Source: Pseudomonadales bacterium
GTDB lineage: Bacteria > Pseudomonadota > Gammaproteobacteria > Pseudomonadales > JAHRWD01
Reading direction: 5' to 3'
DNA length: 44,344 bases
Assembly (NCBI GenBank): GCA_019090315.1
Contig: JAHRWD010000033.1
Location: forward strand, 1 to 44,344
Below the pieces are notes generated by a model. That model was given only the letters and a program-made list of their open reading frames with translations, made no database searches and was not told the DNA's origin. A program made the translations under genes and the position numbers. Positions 17,914 through 26,924 of the stretch are shown here, piece after piece; within the stretch, counting starts at the first letter, position 1; each line of letters opens with the position of its first letter.

Positions 17914-18052
17914 GAAACCTTTGCACAAGAGCCATTTTGCCTCCATGCTGCGTTGAAAAGATGCTCAATCGGTCACTTACAGTTGTAAGCTCCCTCTCTG
18001 CGCGTATTTTCGCCTTGCCTGGAAACAAAATCATCTCTCGTGCAAAGGCTTC
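17914..18052. repeat. 139-bp MITE-like element, copy C
   Basis: A non-coding element with imperfect terminal inverted repeats of about 31 bp. The left end begins GAAACCTTTGCACAAGAGCC and the complement of the right end begins GAAGCCTTTGCACGAGAG. The centre carries the small palindrome TTACAGTTGTAA. No transposase is encoded and I cannot see clear target-site duplications. It sits between the divergent acyl-CoA dehydrogenase operon and the thioesterase-like gene, about 25 bp from the dehydrogenase start. It is the longest of three related copies. Confidence 0.75.
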
Positions 18053-18137
18053 AAGATAATGTGACTTATTTTTATTAGGTGTTGCATAAGATAGTAATCG
18101 ATCACAGGCGTACTGAAACAGCTTTAAGGAAACAAAG

Positions 18138-18911
18138 ATGAAATTAATTGAACAGCTAACCATTGCAACCCGATACTGCGGGCCACCGGATTCAGCCAAT
18201 GGCGGCTACGTTGCGGGTTTGCTGGCGAAATCGCTTCGAGCGACCAGCAACGCAGATCAACTGGGTATTCAGGTACGCCTGTTGGCACCCCCACCACTGG
18301 AGCAACCACTTGATCTGTATGAGATGAAATCGGAGCAGGGTGAATTGGGTGCGCTGCTACAGATGGGTCAAACAGAAATCGCGGTAGCAACGCTGGTCCC
18401 GGCACTCTCTGCACCACCTGCCGCGCCCACCGTGCAGCAGGCTGAAGCGGCAATGGCTGGTTTCGATGGATCGGATCACCCATTCCCTGGCTGTTTTGTT
18501 TGTGGCCCGGGCCGTGATCCGGCGGATGCGCTGTGCATCTATCCCGGCGGGGTCAGCTCAGTGCCTCCGACTGAAAAACCAATGGTGGCCTCAACCTGGC
18601 AGGTCGATGCTAATTATTGCGACGATAACGGTGTGCTTAAAACCGAAATTCTATGCGCTGCGCTGGACTGCCCCAGCTCCTTTGGCATTCTTGAAGTGCC
18701 AACCAATAAGGAGATGGAGCCAATGGTGCTAGCCAGTTTTACCTTTATGTTAAGCGGTGATTTAAAGGCTGGAGAGCAAGCGATAGCGGTCGGTTGGGCA
18801 GAATCCCGCAAGGGCCGTAAAGCCTTTGGCGGGTCGGCCATCTACAATTCAGCCGGGCAGTGCGTGGCTCACGCGGAAGCACTATGGATCTCGCTGAACA
18901 GGGGTCTGTAA
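18138..18911 (+). CDS. Thioesterase-superfamily-like protein
   Basis: A 257-residue protein with a central FPGCFVCGPGRDPADAL motif (about 116-132). This belongs to a group of hotdog/thioesterase-like proteins usually found beside acyl-CoA metabolism genes. Two halves can be seen: PPDSANGGYVAGLLAKSL near the N-terminus, and a second domain with TWQVDANYCDDNGVLKTEIL and ALDCPSSFGI. A double hotdog is likely. The start ATG 18138 follows AAGGAAA. It is divergent from the two dehydrogenase genes and probably serves the same acyl-CoA pathway. Substrate unknown. Confidence 0.75.
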   Translation: MKLIEQLTIATRYCGPPDSANGGYVAGLLAKSLRATSNADQLGIQVRLLAPPPLEQPLDLYEMKSEQGELGALLQMGQTEIAVATLVPALSAPPAAPTVQQAEAAMAGFDGSDHPFPGCFVCGPGRDPADALCIYPGGVSSVPPTEKPMVASTWQVDANYCDDNGVLKTEILCAALDCPSSFGILEVPTNKEMEPMVLASFTFMLSGDLKAGEQAIAVGWAESRKGRKAFGGSAIYNSAGQCVAHAEALWISLNRGL

Positions 18912-19060
18912 AAACTTTCGATTTATTTTCAGGGCAACTGAACTTTTCTAATCCAGGGTGCTCAGTAGTAGCGAACACTGAATTATTTGAGTCTCTCCCC
19001 TCTGCCCTGGTACGTATCTTCTGATCGTTCCGGGGCTTTTTTTTGCGTGCGCATTAGAGG

Positions 19061-19657
19061 TTAGGTTCGTTGATACCAGCTATCTAGCCGTGCAATCAGC
19101 TCTTTGACTCCGACATTCTTAGTAGAAGAGAACAGTTGCGCACTAACTAGCTCGCTTTGATCAGCAAAAATTTTCTGAATTTTAAGCAACTGCGTTTTTG
19201 CCGCGCCGCTTTTCAGCTTGTCTGCTTTAGTCAGCAGCAAATGAACCGGTATCTCAGACTGCAAACACCACTCCACCATGCTTTCATCAAAGGGTTTGAG
19301 TGGATGGCGAATATCCATCACCAGTACCAGCCCGCACAACGCATCACGGTTTACCAGATATAGATCAAGTTGCTTCTGCCAACGCTCCTTTACACTTTTG
19401 GCAACCTTAGCGTAACCGTAGCCCGGCAGATCGACCAGCTTGCGTTGTTCGTCGAGTTGAAAGAAGTTAATGAGCTGGGTGCGGCCCGGGGTTTTACTGA
19501 CCCGAGCCAATTTACCGCCGGTTAACGCGTTGATTGAACTGGATTTTCCTGCATTTGAGCGGCCGGCAAATGCCACCTCAAACCCTTCATCGACTGGGCA
19601 CTGGCTGAAACTGGCTGCGCTAATCAGGAATTCAGCCTGTTGGTAAAATCGTTCGAT
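19061..19657 (-). CDS. engB: Ribosome-biogenesis GTPase EngB (YihA) with non-canonical start
   Basis: An essential GTPase that acts in 50S subunit assembly. G1 is [10 protein letters not shown]2 [12 protein letters not shown]3 [10 protein letters not shown] and G4 [17 protein letters not shown] fits G5. The conserved N-terminus ([13 protein letters not shown] ... [12 protein letters not shown]) is in frame, but the 27 codons before the GTG at 19576 contain no ATG, GTG or TTG, and a TGA closes the frame 8 codons before the ATC. A GGAG lies seven bases before an ATC codon at 19655-19657, which would give 198 residues, the normal family length. I therefore annotate ATC as the start. A GTG start would delete part of the first strand before the P-loop. 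Confidence 0.9.
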   Translation of the reverse strand: MERFYQQAEFLISAASFSQCPVDEGFEVAFAGRSNAGKSSSINALTGGKLARVSKTPGRTQLINFFQLDEQRKLVDLPGYGYAKVAKSVKERWQKQLDLYLVNRDALCGLVLVMDIRHPLKPFDESMVEWCLQSEIPVHLLLTKADKLKSGAAKTQLLKIQKIFADQSELVSAQLFSSTKNVGVKELIARLDSWYQRT

Positions 19658-19711
19658 GGGAGCTCTCCAATGATCTATTCAGGGGCAGAATATTAACAGA
19701 AAAAGCATGTG

Positions 19712-19741
19712 TTCACGTTTTGATGACTATTGTTATATAAT
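19712..19741 (+). promoter_or_regulatory. Candidate sigma-70 promoter for the cytochrome c5-c4 genes
   Basis: TTCACG (19712-19717) and a perfect TATAAT (19736-19741) are separated by 18 bp in the divergent region between engB and the cytochrome genes. Transcription from here would leave a leader of about 135 nt before the c5 start codon. Confidence 0.5.
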
Positions 19742-19885
19742 GCGTCGCGTTTTGTGGCTTGTGCGCCTTTTTCAGGATGTTCGCCCCAATCGAGATTTTT
19801 ATTAGTTTGTCATCCATTTCCCGAACCTTCGGACTCTGATCCGATATAGGAAAAAGTTGCAGAGATGCAGGAATACGGTATTTTC

Positions 19886-20176
19886 ATGAAAAAATTAATT
19901 TCAGTAGCAGTTCTTTCGGTAGTTGCATTCTCTGTTCAGGCAGAACGCAGCGGTGAAGAAATTTATGGCAAGGCATGTACTTTTTGCCATGAGGCTGGTG
20001 TTGCCGGCGCACCTAAAAATGGTGATGCCGCTGCATGGGCACCACGCCTTGAAGCAGGCATGGATACAGCAATTGCTACTATCAGGAAAGGCAAAGGCGC
20101 AATGCCTCCAGGCGGCATGTGTGCAGATTGCACTGATGCAGAGTACACAAGTGCCATCAACTACATGAGCAAATAA
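19886..20176 (+). CDS. Periplasmic cytochrome c5-type monoheme protein
   Basis: A 96-residue class I cytochrome c from ATG 19886 (MKKLISVAVL); a start at 19865 would add seven residues. A Sec signal peptide ends at about Ala19 (VQA|E). Heme attachment is CTFCH (31-35). The probable axial Met73 is in GAMPPGGM, and two further cysteines (Cys79, Cys82) match the disulfide typical of cytochrome c5. It is a soluble periplasmic electron carrier between the respiratory chain and oxidases or reductases. Cytochrome c4 follows 58 bp downstream, and dsbA and an EEP gene after that, an order familiar from Pseudomonas. Confidence 0.92.
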   Translation: MKKLISVAVLSVVAFSVQAERSGEEIYGKACTFCHEAGVAGAPKNGDAAAWAPRLEAGMDTAIATIRKGKGAMPPGGMCADCTDAEYTSAINYMSK

Positions 20177-20234
20177 GAGCGGTTATTCCCCCACTCTTAT
20201 CCCCATCACTCCAGAATTAATATTGGATAGCGTT

Positions 20235-20837
20235 ATGAGAAAACTGACATTGGGTATTGTATTGCTGCTAGGTTTCAGCAGCACTGTAGCTGCTGAAGCT
20301 GACATTGCTGCAGGTCAGGCTAAATCAGCAATCTGTGGCGCTTGCCACGGTGCTGATGGCAATAGCATGATTGGATTATTCCCGAAGTTAGCTGGTCAAA
20401 ATGTTCGCTATCTGGTCAAGCAAATGGAAGACATCAAGAGTGGCGATCGCGCGATACCGGAGATGACGGGGCAGCTGGATGCATATACTGATCAGGATAT
20501 GGAAAATGTAGCCGCTTATTTTGCCTCCCAGACCATCAAGCTGGGTAAAGCAAAACCTGAGCTGGTTGCCCTTGGTGAGCAACTCTACCGCGCAGGTAGC
20601 AAGCGTAAGGCTGTATCAGCCTGTACTGCATGTCATTCGCCCACCGGTTCGGGCAATGCGCCCGCAGGCTTCCCATCATTGAAGGGTCAGCACGCAGAGT
20701 ACACTGCAGGCCAGTTGAAGGCCTTCCGCTCTGAAAAACGTCATAACGATGCGGATAAAGTGATGCGAAACAATGCTGAGCTATTGAGTGATAAAGATAT
20801 TGAAGCGTTGGCCAGCTATATCTCTGGTCTACGTTAG
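20235..20837 (+). CDS. Diheme cytochrome c4
   Basis: A 200-residue periplasmic diheme cytochrome of two similar class I domains, which donates electrons to terminal oxidases. The start is ATG 20235 (MRKLTLGIVL), followed by a signal peptide ending near Ala20 (VAA|E). Heme sites are CGACH (34-38) and CTACH (130-134). Candidate Met ligands are Met77 in PEMTGQ and Met177 in KVMRNN. The repeated pattern FPKLAGQNVRYLVKQM / FPSLKGQHAEYTAGQL marks the internal duplication. An intrinsic terminator lies 45 bp after the stop. Confidence 0.95.
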   Translation: MRKLTLGIVLLLGFSSTVAAEADIAAGQAKSAICGACHGADGNSMIGLFPKLAGQNVRYLVKQMEDIKSGDRAIPEMTGQLDAYTDQDMENVAAYFASQTIKLGKAKPELVALGEQLYRAGSKRKAVSACTACHSPTGSGNAPAGFPSLKGQHAEYTAGQLKAFRSEKRHNDADKVMRNNAELLSDKDIEALASYISGLR

Positions 20838-20882
20838 TCTGATCTGCTGAAAAGCCATACGGCTCGCTAGCTGGTCATCAGG

Positions 20883-20908
20883 AAGGCGGTGTAATACCCG
20901 CCTTTTTT
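20883..20908 (+). terminator. Intrinsic terminator after cytochrome c4
   Basis: A perfect 7-bp stem, AAGGCGG/CCGCCTT, with an 8-nt loop is followed by a T-run to 20908. It separates the cytochrome genes from dsbA, so dsbA needs its own promoter in the following 180 bp. Confidence 0.9.
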
Positions 20909-21086
20909 ATGCCTGAAATCTGCTAATATTACTTTGCTGGCTTGCGTATAAATTGTTTTAGCGTGATAAAGGCCCCCTCAAAATAGACCCGCCTCTGGAA
21001 CCGAAAGATGGAACATCAATCGGTTCTGACCGGGATCAAATAGTAGTTTTAACGCACAAACCCGTGCGGCTTCAGGAGTTTTTGGT

Positions 21087-21734
21087 ATGCGAATATTGAT
21101 ACAAAATGGTTTTCTTGGTCTTATCGCTGGGCTAGTGCTTTCAATGGCGTCATCACTGTCCGCGGACACATACGAAGCTGGAGTGCACTACGTTGAACTA
21201 CCTAAACAGAAAACTTTTATTCCATCAGACAAAGTCCAGGTAACCGAATTTTTCTGGTACGGCTGCAACCACTGCTTTAAATTTGAACCTATGCTGAATG
21301 CCTGGCAGAAAACCCTGGCAGATGATGTAGTCTTCAGCCACACCCCCGCGATGTGGAACAAACCGATGAAACTGCACGCCAGAGCCTACTACTCGGCGGC
21401 AGCGCTGGGCGTGCTGGATAAGGTGCACCAACCACTTTTTGATGCCATCAATATCAATCGACAACACCTGAAAAGCAAGGCTGAAATTGCTGAAATATTT
21501 GAACAACAGGGAGTAAGTGCCGAAGATTTTGACCAGGCATTTGATGCCTTTGGTACGATTTCCAGGGTCACTCAGGCGGATCAGCTGGCTCGTGGTTATC
21601 GCATCTCCGGCGTCCCGACACTGGTGATCAACGGCAGATATCAGGTTCGTGCGGGAATGGTAAAAACGTTTGGAGAGATGATTAAAGTAGCGGATTACCT
21701 GATTGAAAAAGAGCGAGAACAGCTAAATAAATAG
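21087..21734 (+). CDS. dsbA: Periplasmic thiol:disulfide oxidoreductase DsbA
   Basis: A 215-residue thioredoxin-fold oxidase that introduces disulfides into exported proteins. A signal peptide covers about residues 1-26 (cleavage near SLSA|DT). The active site is Cys60-Asn-His-Cys63 (FFWYGCNHCF), where E. coli has CPHC; the X-X pair changes redox potential, so this variant may differ in strength. The cis-Pro loop is GVPT with Pro177. A helical insert lies between. AGGAG lies eight bases before the ATG. The stop is followed 24 bp later by an EEP-family gene, so the two are probably cotranscribed. Confidence 0.95.
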   Translation: MRILIQNGFLGLIAGLVLSMASSLSADTYEAGVHYVELPKQKTFIPSDKVQVTEFFWYGCNHCFKFEPMLNAWQKTLADDVVFSHTPAMWNKPMKLHARAYYSAAALGVLDKVHQPLFDAININRQHLKSKAEIAEIFEQQGVSAEDFDQAFDAFGTISRVTQADQLARGYRISGVPTLVINGRYQVRAGMVKTFGEMIKVADYLIEKEREQLNK

Positions 21735-21757
21735 CCAAAAGCTATACTTTTCGTATC

Positions 21758-22579
21758 GTGAATACAGATCCCACGCAGCAGTCCGCCGGTAGCGAGAATA
21801 CCCCCCCCAGTGGCTCTACACCGAGCAACCGGCATCTTCGGCTGGTAACCTACAACATACAGGTTGGTATACAGACCGAACGATACCGTCACTATGTCAC
21901 CCGGGGCTGGCAGCATCTGCTACCCCATAATCTGCGTAGCCAAAATCTTGATCGTATAGCCGACACACTCAAGGATTTTGATGTGGTTGCACTACAGGAA
22001 ACCGATGGTGGCAGCTACCGCAGTGGTTACATCAATCAGGTCGAATATCTGGCGGATAAAGCTGAATTCCCCTACTGGTATCAACAGCTCAATCGAAATC
22101 TCGGCAAACTTGGCCAACATGGTAATGGTCTACTCACACGCATTAAACCTGAAATTCTTGAGGACCATAAACTACCGGGGCTGATGCCCGGCCGTGGTGC
22201 CATTATTGCCCGATTTTCCCTTGAGCACAGCAGCCTGCTGGTGGTAGTCGCTCATCTATCTCTTGGAGTAAGGGCTCAAAACCAGCAACTGGAATACCTG
22301 CGCGAGCTGGTGGCAGATGCGGATCATGCGATCGTAATGGGTGATCTGAACAGCCACCTGGCCTCACTGCTGAGCCAGTCTCCACTTAAAGATTCCGGCC
22401 TGCGAGGGCCTGAGCAGCCACCACACAGCTTTCCAAGCTGGCGTCCGGTACGCTCCCTCGATCATATTTTGGTGAGCGATGAAGTAAAAATTGATTCCCT
22501 CGGTACCCTCGATATCGCTTTTTCGGATCACTTGCCGGTAGCAATGGACATCATTCTTCCAGAGCCAATCCTGAGGTAG
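21758..22579 (+). CDS. Endonuclease/exonuclease/phosphatase (EEP) family protein
   Basis: A 273-residue metal-dependent phosphodiesterase-fold protein with the expected ordered motifs: LVTYNIQVG, VVALQETDGG (metal-binding Glu), VVVAHLSLG, VMGDLNSH (Asp-Asn), SLDHILVS and FSDHLPVAMD (catalytic Asp-His). The start is GTG 21758, followed by a Ser/Pro/Thr-rich head of about 25 residues before the domain; no clear signal peptide. The same gene follows dsbA in Pseudomonas. The substrate (nucleic acid, phospholipid or sugar phosphate) cannot be told. It converges with the signalling operon, 18 bp away. Confidence 0.88.
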   Translation: MNTDPTQQSAGSENTPPSGSTPSNRHLRLVTYNIQVGIQTERYRHYVTRGWQHLLPHNLRSQNLDRIADTLKDFDVVALQETDGGSYRSGYINQVEYLADKAEFPYWYQQLNRNLGKLGQHGNGLLTRIKPEILEDHKLPGLMPGRGAIIARFSLEHSSLLVVVAHLSLGVRAQNQQLEYLRELVADADHAIVMGDLNSHLASLLSQSPLKDSGLRGPEQPPHSFPSWRPVRSLDHILVSDEVKIDSLGTLDIAFSDHLPVAMDIILPEPILR

Positions 22580-22597
22580 CAACCCACTGATTTACTG

Positions 22598-24208
22598 CTA
22601 TTCTAGTAAGCGAACTTCAGGAGCCTGATCCTTTAGTTCAGCAGCCGTTCGCTCAAAATCACTCTGGCATGCATTGAAAGCATCCAGCACTGCCGGGTCA
22701 AAGTGCCCCCCCCTGCCTTCACCGATGATCGCCGCAGCTTTTTCGTGACTAAAGGCGGGTTTATACACCCGTTGACTAGTGAGCGCATCATAGACATCAG
22801 CAAGAGCCAGAATACGCGCTGACAGCGGTATACGATCCCCCACCAACGCATTTGGATAACCACTTCCGTCCCATTTTTCGTGATGGCAATAGGCGATCTG
22901 CATACCCATTCTCAGAAAACTGTGATCGTGCCCATCCAGCACAATCTGTTTGAGAGTATCGCCGCCGATAGCCGCATGGCCCTTCATAATCTTAAATTCT
23001 TCTGCGCTGAGCTTACCCGGTTTGCACAAAATATGGTCGGGGATACCCACTTTGCCAATATCGTGCAACGGCGACGAACGGACTAAATCAGTGATAAATG
23101 AATCAGTGATTTCCGCTTGAAAGGCAGGATCTCGCTGCATGTGAGCCGCCAGGTATTGGCAATAGTGTTGCAGCCGTTTCAGGTGCCCACCGGTTTCCGG
23201 ATCTCGATATTCAGACAGGGTCGCCAGCGCCAGAATGATGGCTTCCTGTGCCTGATTTCGCTGCTCCTGGTGATGCTGGCCGGCAAGCGAAACAGCCGCA
23301 GACTCGGCAATCGCAAGCGCTCTGCTAATATCTTCTTCAGTGAACGGTTTTTGGCTTGAATTGCCGGTAATATTCAATACGCCAACGATCTGATCCGATG
23401 AAATCATCGGCATACTGATAAAAAAATCATCGGCATAGCGACGGCTTCTTTCCGGCTCAGCAACATCGATAAATAGCCTGGATCGCTTGCTTTTGAATAC
23501 CATACCAGCAACACCCGTACCCACTGGAACGATGGTATCGCGTACAATTTCCTGATCAATACCTATGCTTGCTTCAATACGTAGCAATTCACCCCGCTTG
23601 TCCGGCAACATGATAGATACACGTTGACTGTGAAGAAGTCCCGCAGTTGCGGTCACCGTATACTGGGCAATATCTGCAATTGAATCCAGACCATTTAACC
23701 CAGAAATAAATTCATTCATCGCACGAATGGTATTGGTTCGACGATTGACCCTTTCTTCAAGCAGCGTATTAAGTCCACCCAACTTCTGGTTAGCGTGCTC
23801 CAGCTGTTTTCTTAATTCACGTTCCGAGCGAATCAGTTCAAACTGCCTTAAACCATCTTCGATAGCACTTTCAAGCACGTCGCCGGGGCAGGGTTTGCTT
23901 AGAAACCGGAATATACGGCCTTCGTGTAGCGCCTTCACCGCCACATCCAGTTCGGCTCTACCTGTCAACATTAGCATTGAACTGTCAGGCCGGTACTGTC
24001 TCGCGGCACTGAGAAATTCGATACCATCCATGCTCGGCATATTAAAATCGGAAATAATCACCCCGAAATTGATATCAGGCTGTGACCGCAGTAGTTCCAG
24101 TGCTTCAGCCCCACCGGAAGCGGTACTCACCTGGTATTTCTTACGAAACTGGCGCCGAATAGCCTGAACCACATTGGGTTCATCATCCACACAAAGAATA
24201 TTGGGCAT
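22598..24208 (-). CDS. Response regulator with REC, GAF and HD-GYP domains
   Basis: A 536-residue protein from ATG 24208 (MPNILCVDDE). The receiver domain (1-120) has phospho-acceptor Asp54 in IISDFNMPSMDG and the conserved Lys in FLSKPCPG. A coiled coil (about 120-165) leads to a GAF domain (about 170-320) and an HD-GYP domain (about 335-510) with GGHLKRLQHY, SSPLHDIGKVGIPD and HHEKWDGSGYP. HD-GYP domains with an intact GYP usually hydrolyse cyclic di-GMP. It starts 8 bp after the HDOD gene, third in the operon, so it is probably phosphorylated by the kinase encoded first (inference). A start at 24229 is possible. Confidence 0.93.
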   Translation of the reverse strand: MPNILCVDDEPNVVQAIRRQFRKKYQVSTASGGAEALELLRSQPDINFGVIISDFNMPSMDGIEFLSAARQYRPDSSMLMLTGRAELDVAVKALHEGRIFRFLSKPCPGDVLESAIEDGLRQFELIRSERELRKQLEHANQKLGGLNTLLEERVNRRTNTIRAMNEFISGLNGLDSIADIAQYTVTATAGLLHSQRVSIMLPDKRGELLRIEASIGIDQEIVRDTIVPVGTGVAGMVFKSKRSRLFIDVAEPERSRRYADDFFISMPMISSDQIVGVLNITGNSSQKPFTEEDISRALAIAESAAVSLAGQHHQEQRNQAQEAIILALATLSEYRDPETGGHLKRLQHYCQYLAAHMQRDPAFQAEITDSFITDLVRSSPLHDIGKVGIPDHILCKPGKLSAEEFKIMKGHAAIGGDTLKQIVLDGHDHSFLRMGMQIAYCHHEKWDGSGYPNALVGDRIPLSARILALADVYDALTSQRVYKPAFSHEKAAAIIGEGRGGHFDPAVLDAFNACQSDFERTAAELKDQAPEVRLLE

Positions 24209-24216
24209 TTGAATAC

Positions 24217-25434
24217 CTATTCCAGCCATTGCTCAAATTTCTCCATGATAGGGTCAGCGAGTTCACGCCAACCATCCAGTTTTTCTGCAACACCCACCTC
24301 TTCTAGGTACTTCATATCCAACGATGTTTTAAAAGGCCATCCCGCTTCTTCATAACTACAGATAATGGCGGCGGCGGCATGAACGGCGGCCACTGCATTC
24401 ATATCCCGGCAATCTGACATGCATGGCTGATGATGGTAATACACCGCTTCTACCACCTGGGCCGGTATATTCCACAGGCTCAACAGATACGCACCCGCTT
24501 CATTGTGAGCAACCTCAAATACCCTGTGCTCCGCCGCGACCGAGCTATCATCCGCATCCGCATTAAGATTACACAGATGTTCAAATATATCAGGAGCGTA
24601 ACTCACCAGAATCAGATAGCCTATTTCGTGCATCAAGCCTGCAATGTAGGCCTCATCCGGTCGATCAGCATGCTGACCCTCCGCCAGGCTAATCTGCTTT
24701 GACAGCTCCGCTACCGCGCGGGAATATTTCCAGAAACTGGTGTCCATGAAATCAGGTGCACCGGCGGTTGCCTCGAAACATTTAAACAGCGAACATTGCA
24801 ATATCAACTGCTTGAGCTGACTCATGCCAAACCGAGTGATCGCCTGCTGAATACTGGAAACCTGGCGGCTACCGAAGAATATGGGTGAATTGGCTAACTG
24901 AAGAACCTTTGCGCTCATAGCGCCATCTTTCTTAATGATCGATGCGATCTGATCAGCACTGGCATCCTTTGAATCAATTGCCGCTGAGACCTCGAAATAG
25001 ACATTCGGCAAGCTGGGCAGCTTACCTATTTTCCCCATTAGCTCCCGAACACGTTCATTGCTTACAACTTGCTGGGAAAACAGCAATTCCTCAACCGTTT
25101 CGATTAGCTCCTCACTTGAGCAGGGTTTGCTTAAAAAACGATGCGCAAGCTCGGATGCCCTGGCTAACTTGGAAAGATCCGCATGACCGGTCAGCACGAT
25201 ACGCGCGGTGGATGGCGAAATATTAATCACTTGTTCGAGCAGCTGGTCACCTGACATGCCAGGCATCTGCATATCGGTAACCAATACATCGATATGTTGG
25301 TCATTAATGATATCAAGTGCTAGCGCGCCACCCTCGGCAAACAGCATCAACCACTGGCCGCGTTTTTTACGCAATGACCGCTTAAACCCTGAAAGGATAT
25401 TGCTCTCATCATCGACAAAAAGGATAGTCTTCAC
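24217..25434 (-). CDS. Response regulator with REC and HDOD domains
   Basis: A 405-residue protein with an N-terminal receiver (Asp8-Asp9, phospho-acceptor Asp54 in LVTDMQMPGMSG, Lys103 in FLSKPCSS) and a C-terminal HDOD domain from about residue 130. The latter has KLPSLPNVYFEV, IIKKDGAMSAKVLQLANSPIF, AITRFGMSQLKQLIL and AYIAGLMHEIGYLIL. HDOD domains are HD-related and usually non-enzymatic, serving in signalling and protein interaction. The start is GTG 25434, sharing its G with the TAG of the kinase gene (TAGTG), so translation is tightly coupled. There is no DNA-binding domain. Confidence 0.93.
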   Translation of the reverse strand: MKTILFVDDESNILSGFKRSLRKKRGQWLMLFAEGGALALDIINDQHIDVLVTDMQMPGMSGDQLLEQVINISPSTARIVLTGHADLSKLARASELAHRFLSKPCSSEELIETVEELLFSQQVVSNERVRELMGKIGKLPSLPNVYFEVSAAIDSKDASADQIASIIKKDGAMSAKVLQLANSPIFFGSRQVSSIQQAITRFGMSQLKQLILQCSLFKCFEATAGAPDFMDTSFWKYSRAVAELSKQISLAEGQHADRPDEAYIAGLMHEIGYLILVSYAPDIFEHLCNLNADADDSSVAAEHRVFEVAHNEAGAYLLSLWNIPAQVVEAVYYHHQPCMSDCRDMNAVAAVHAAAAIICSYEEAGWPFKTSLDMKYLEEVGVAEKLDGWRELADPIMEKFEQWLE

Positions 25435-26924
25435 TAACCAATCGCCTGCATATATTTTTGCGGGGATTCATGTTGATTATGCTGCATTTTTTCAGGTATT
25501 TTTAATCGAAATTGAGTGCCCTTACCCTCCGTGCTATCCAGATAAATTCGACCATTATGTTGCCGTTCGATAACCTGAAAGGCGAGATTCAATCCCTGGC
25601 CAGTACCTTTTCCAACTTCCTTGGTAGTAAAAAAAGGATCGAAAACCTTATGCTGGATCGATTCTGGAATCCCGTTACCGTTATCGGCAATAGCAATTTC
25701 AACATATCCCGCTTCGGGTACCGAGGTGGATATACGAATTTGACCTCTACCATCACCTTTTTCTTCTATCGCGTGGGCGGCATTTACGATTATATTCAGG
25801 AATACCTGATTGAGTTCCCCAGCATGACATTCCACCGGCGGCAATTCACCAAAATCGGTTTCAACATCCGCGATATATTTGTATTCATTGCGGGTGACGG
25901 TGAGGGTGCTTTGAATGGATTCATTAATATCCAGCATCGAAACCTGACCGCCGCTCGAATGCGAAAAATTTTTCATCGCCTTAACGATTTCGGACACCCG
26001 CTGAATACCCTGAAGTGACTGTTCCATTGCATTTGGAGCATCGTCAAGGATAAATTCGAGATCATATTGCTCTTCCAGTGCCTGCAGCGTCACCACCTGC
26101 TCAGCCAGAAAATTCCTTTGTTCAAGCGTTATCATCAGTTTCCTATATTCTTCAGCTATTGCTCGAATATCAGTCAGGTACTCCGAGATGGTACGCATAT
26201 TGTCGCTGACATACTGAATAGGTGTATTGATTTCATGGGCAATACCCGCCGCTAGCTGACCGATTGATTCCAGTTTCTGGGCCTGATTGAGCTTCTCCTC
26301 AAGAGCGATTCGCTCACTGACATCACGAACGACAATAATGAGCTTTGCATCACGCCCGTCGCCGGCCACGTTTACGCTATATTCTGCCGGGAAACAGCTG
26401 CCATCTTTGCGCACCCCCTCCTGCTCAAATACGGTAAAGGCCTCCAACCCCCCAGCCTTCGCATCGGCGAGCTTTTCGATCATGCCTTCGCTGTATTTTT
26501 CAGGCCTGATCACAGAAAGATTAATGCCCATAAATTCTTCAGCGGAGAACCCGAACATTTGAAGCGCGGCTCGATTGCCGGAAATAATCGTTCCGGTACC
26601 ATCTATAATCAAAATCCCATCTGCGGCTGAATCCAGAAGCAACTGTGTGTTTTTTCGATCGTCTTCCAACTCTTTAATCTGGACAAAGGTTCGTTGGCGA
26701 TAGACTGCAATAACACATCCCATCGCCCACATCACTGCCGGAGCAATATCCACCATCCAGTGCATCCTGAGATCCTGATGAGCAGGTATTATGGACGCCA
26801 CACTCAATGGATAGCCCGCCGAAGAAATTTGTATCAGCAAAGCTGAAACAGGGAAAAAAAACCCCAGACAAAAGGCTATAATGGCCTCTCGGCTAAGTGC
26901 GACTCGGATACAGCTGGTCAGCAT
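25434..26924 (-). CDS. Membrane PAS sensor histidine kinase
   Basis: A 496-residue kinase from ATG 26924 ([10 protein letters not shown]). Two hydrophobic helices ([20 protein letters not shown] and [18 protein letters not shown]) flank a short periplasmic loop. Then come a PAS domain (about 90-210, [14 protein letters not shown] ... [12 protein letters not shown]), the dimerisation/phospho-acceptor helix with His230 in [15 protein letters not shown], and a GHKL ATPase with N box [15 protein letters not shown]1 DNGNGIP, F box DPFFTTKE and G2 [11 protein letters not shown]. The family matches kinases that use chemotaxis-like or diguanylate-linked partners. It is first in a three-gene operon and divergent from metG. 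Confidence 0.92.
   Translation of the reverse strand: MLTSCIRVALSREAIIAFCLGFFFPVSALLIQISSAGYPLSVASIIPAHQDLRMHWMVDIAPAVMWAMGCVIAVYRQRTFVQIKELEDDRKNTQLLLDSAADGILIIDGTGTIISGNRAALQMFGFSAEEFMGINLSVIRPEKYSEGMIEKLADAKAGGLEAFTVFEQEGVRKDGSCFPAEYSVNVAGDGRDAKLIIVVRDVSERIALEEKLNQAQKLESIGQLAAGIAHEINTPIQYVSDNMRTISEYLTDIRAIAEEYRKLMITLEQRNFLAEQVVTLQALEEQYDLEFILDDAPNAMEQSLQGIQRVSEIVKAMKNFSHSSGGQVSMLDINESIQSTLTVTRNEYKYIADVETDFGELPPVECHAGELNQVFLNIIVNAAHAIEEKGDGRGQIRISTSVPEAGYVEIAIADNGNGIPESIQHKVFDPFFTTKEVGKGTGQGLNLAFQVIERQHNGRIYLDSTEGKGTQFRLKIPEKMQHNQHESPQKYMQAIG

Noticed and set aside
18912..19060. CCAGGG/CCCTGG pair and a T-run between the thioesterase-like gene and engB
   Set aside because: The arms are 6 bp with a loop of more than 40 nt and the T-run is not next to a good stem, so I do not call a terminator.
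20978..21060. tRNA-like GGTTC segment upstream of dsbA
   Set aside because: No acceptor stem, D-loop or anticodon arm can be folded around it.
20938..21086. Possible leader structure before dsbA (GAACCGA/TCGGTTC)
   Set aside because: A 7-bp stem with a long loop and no match to a known regulatory RNA class; could be chance.
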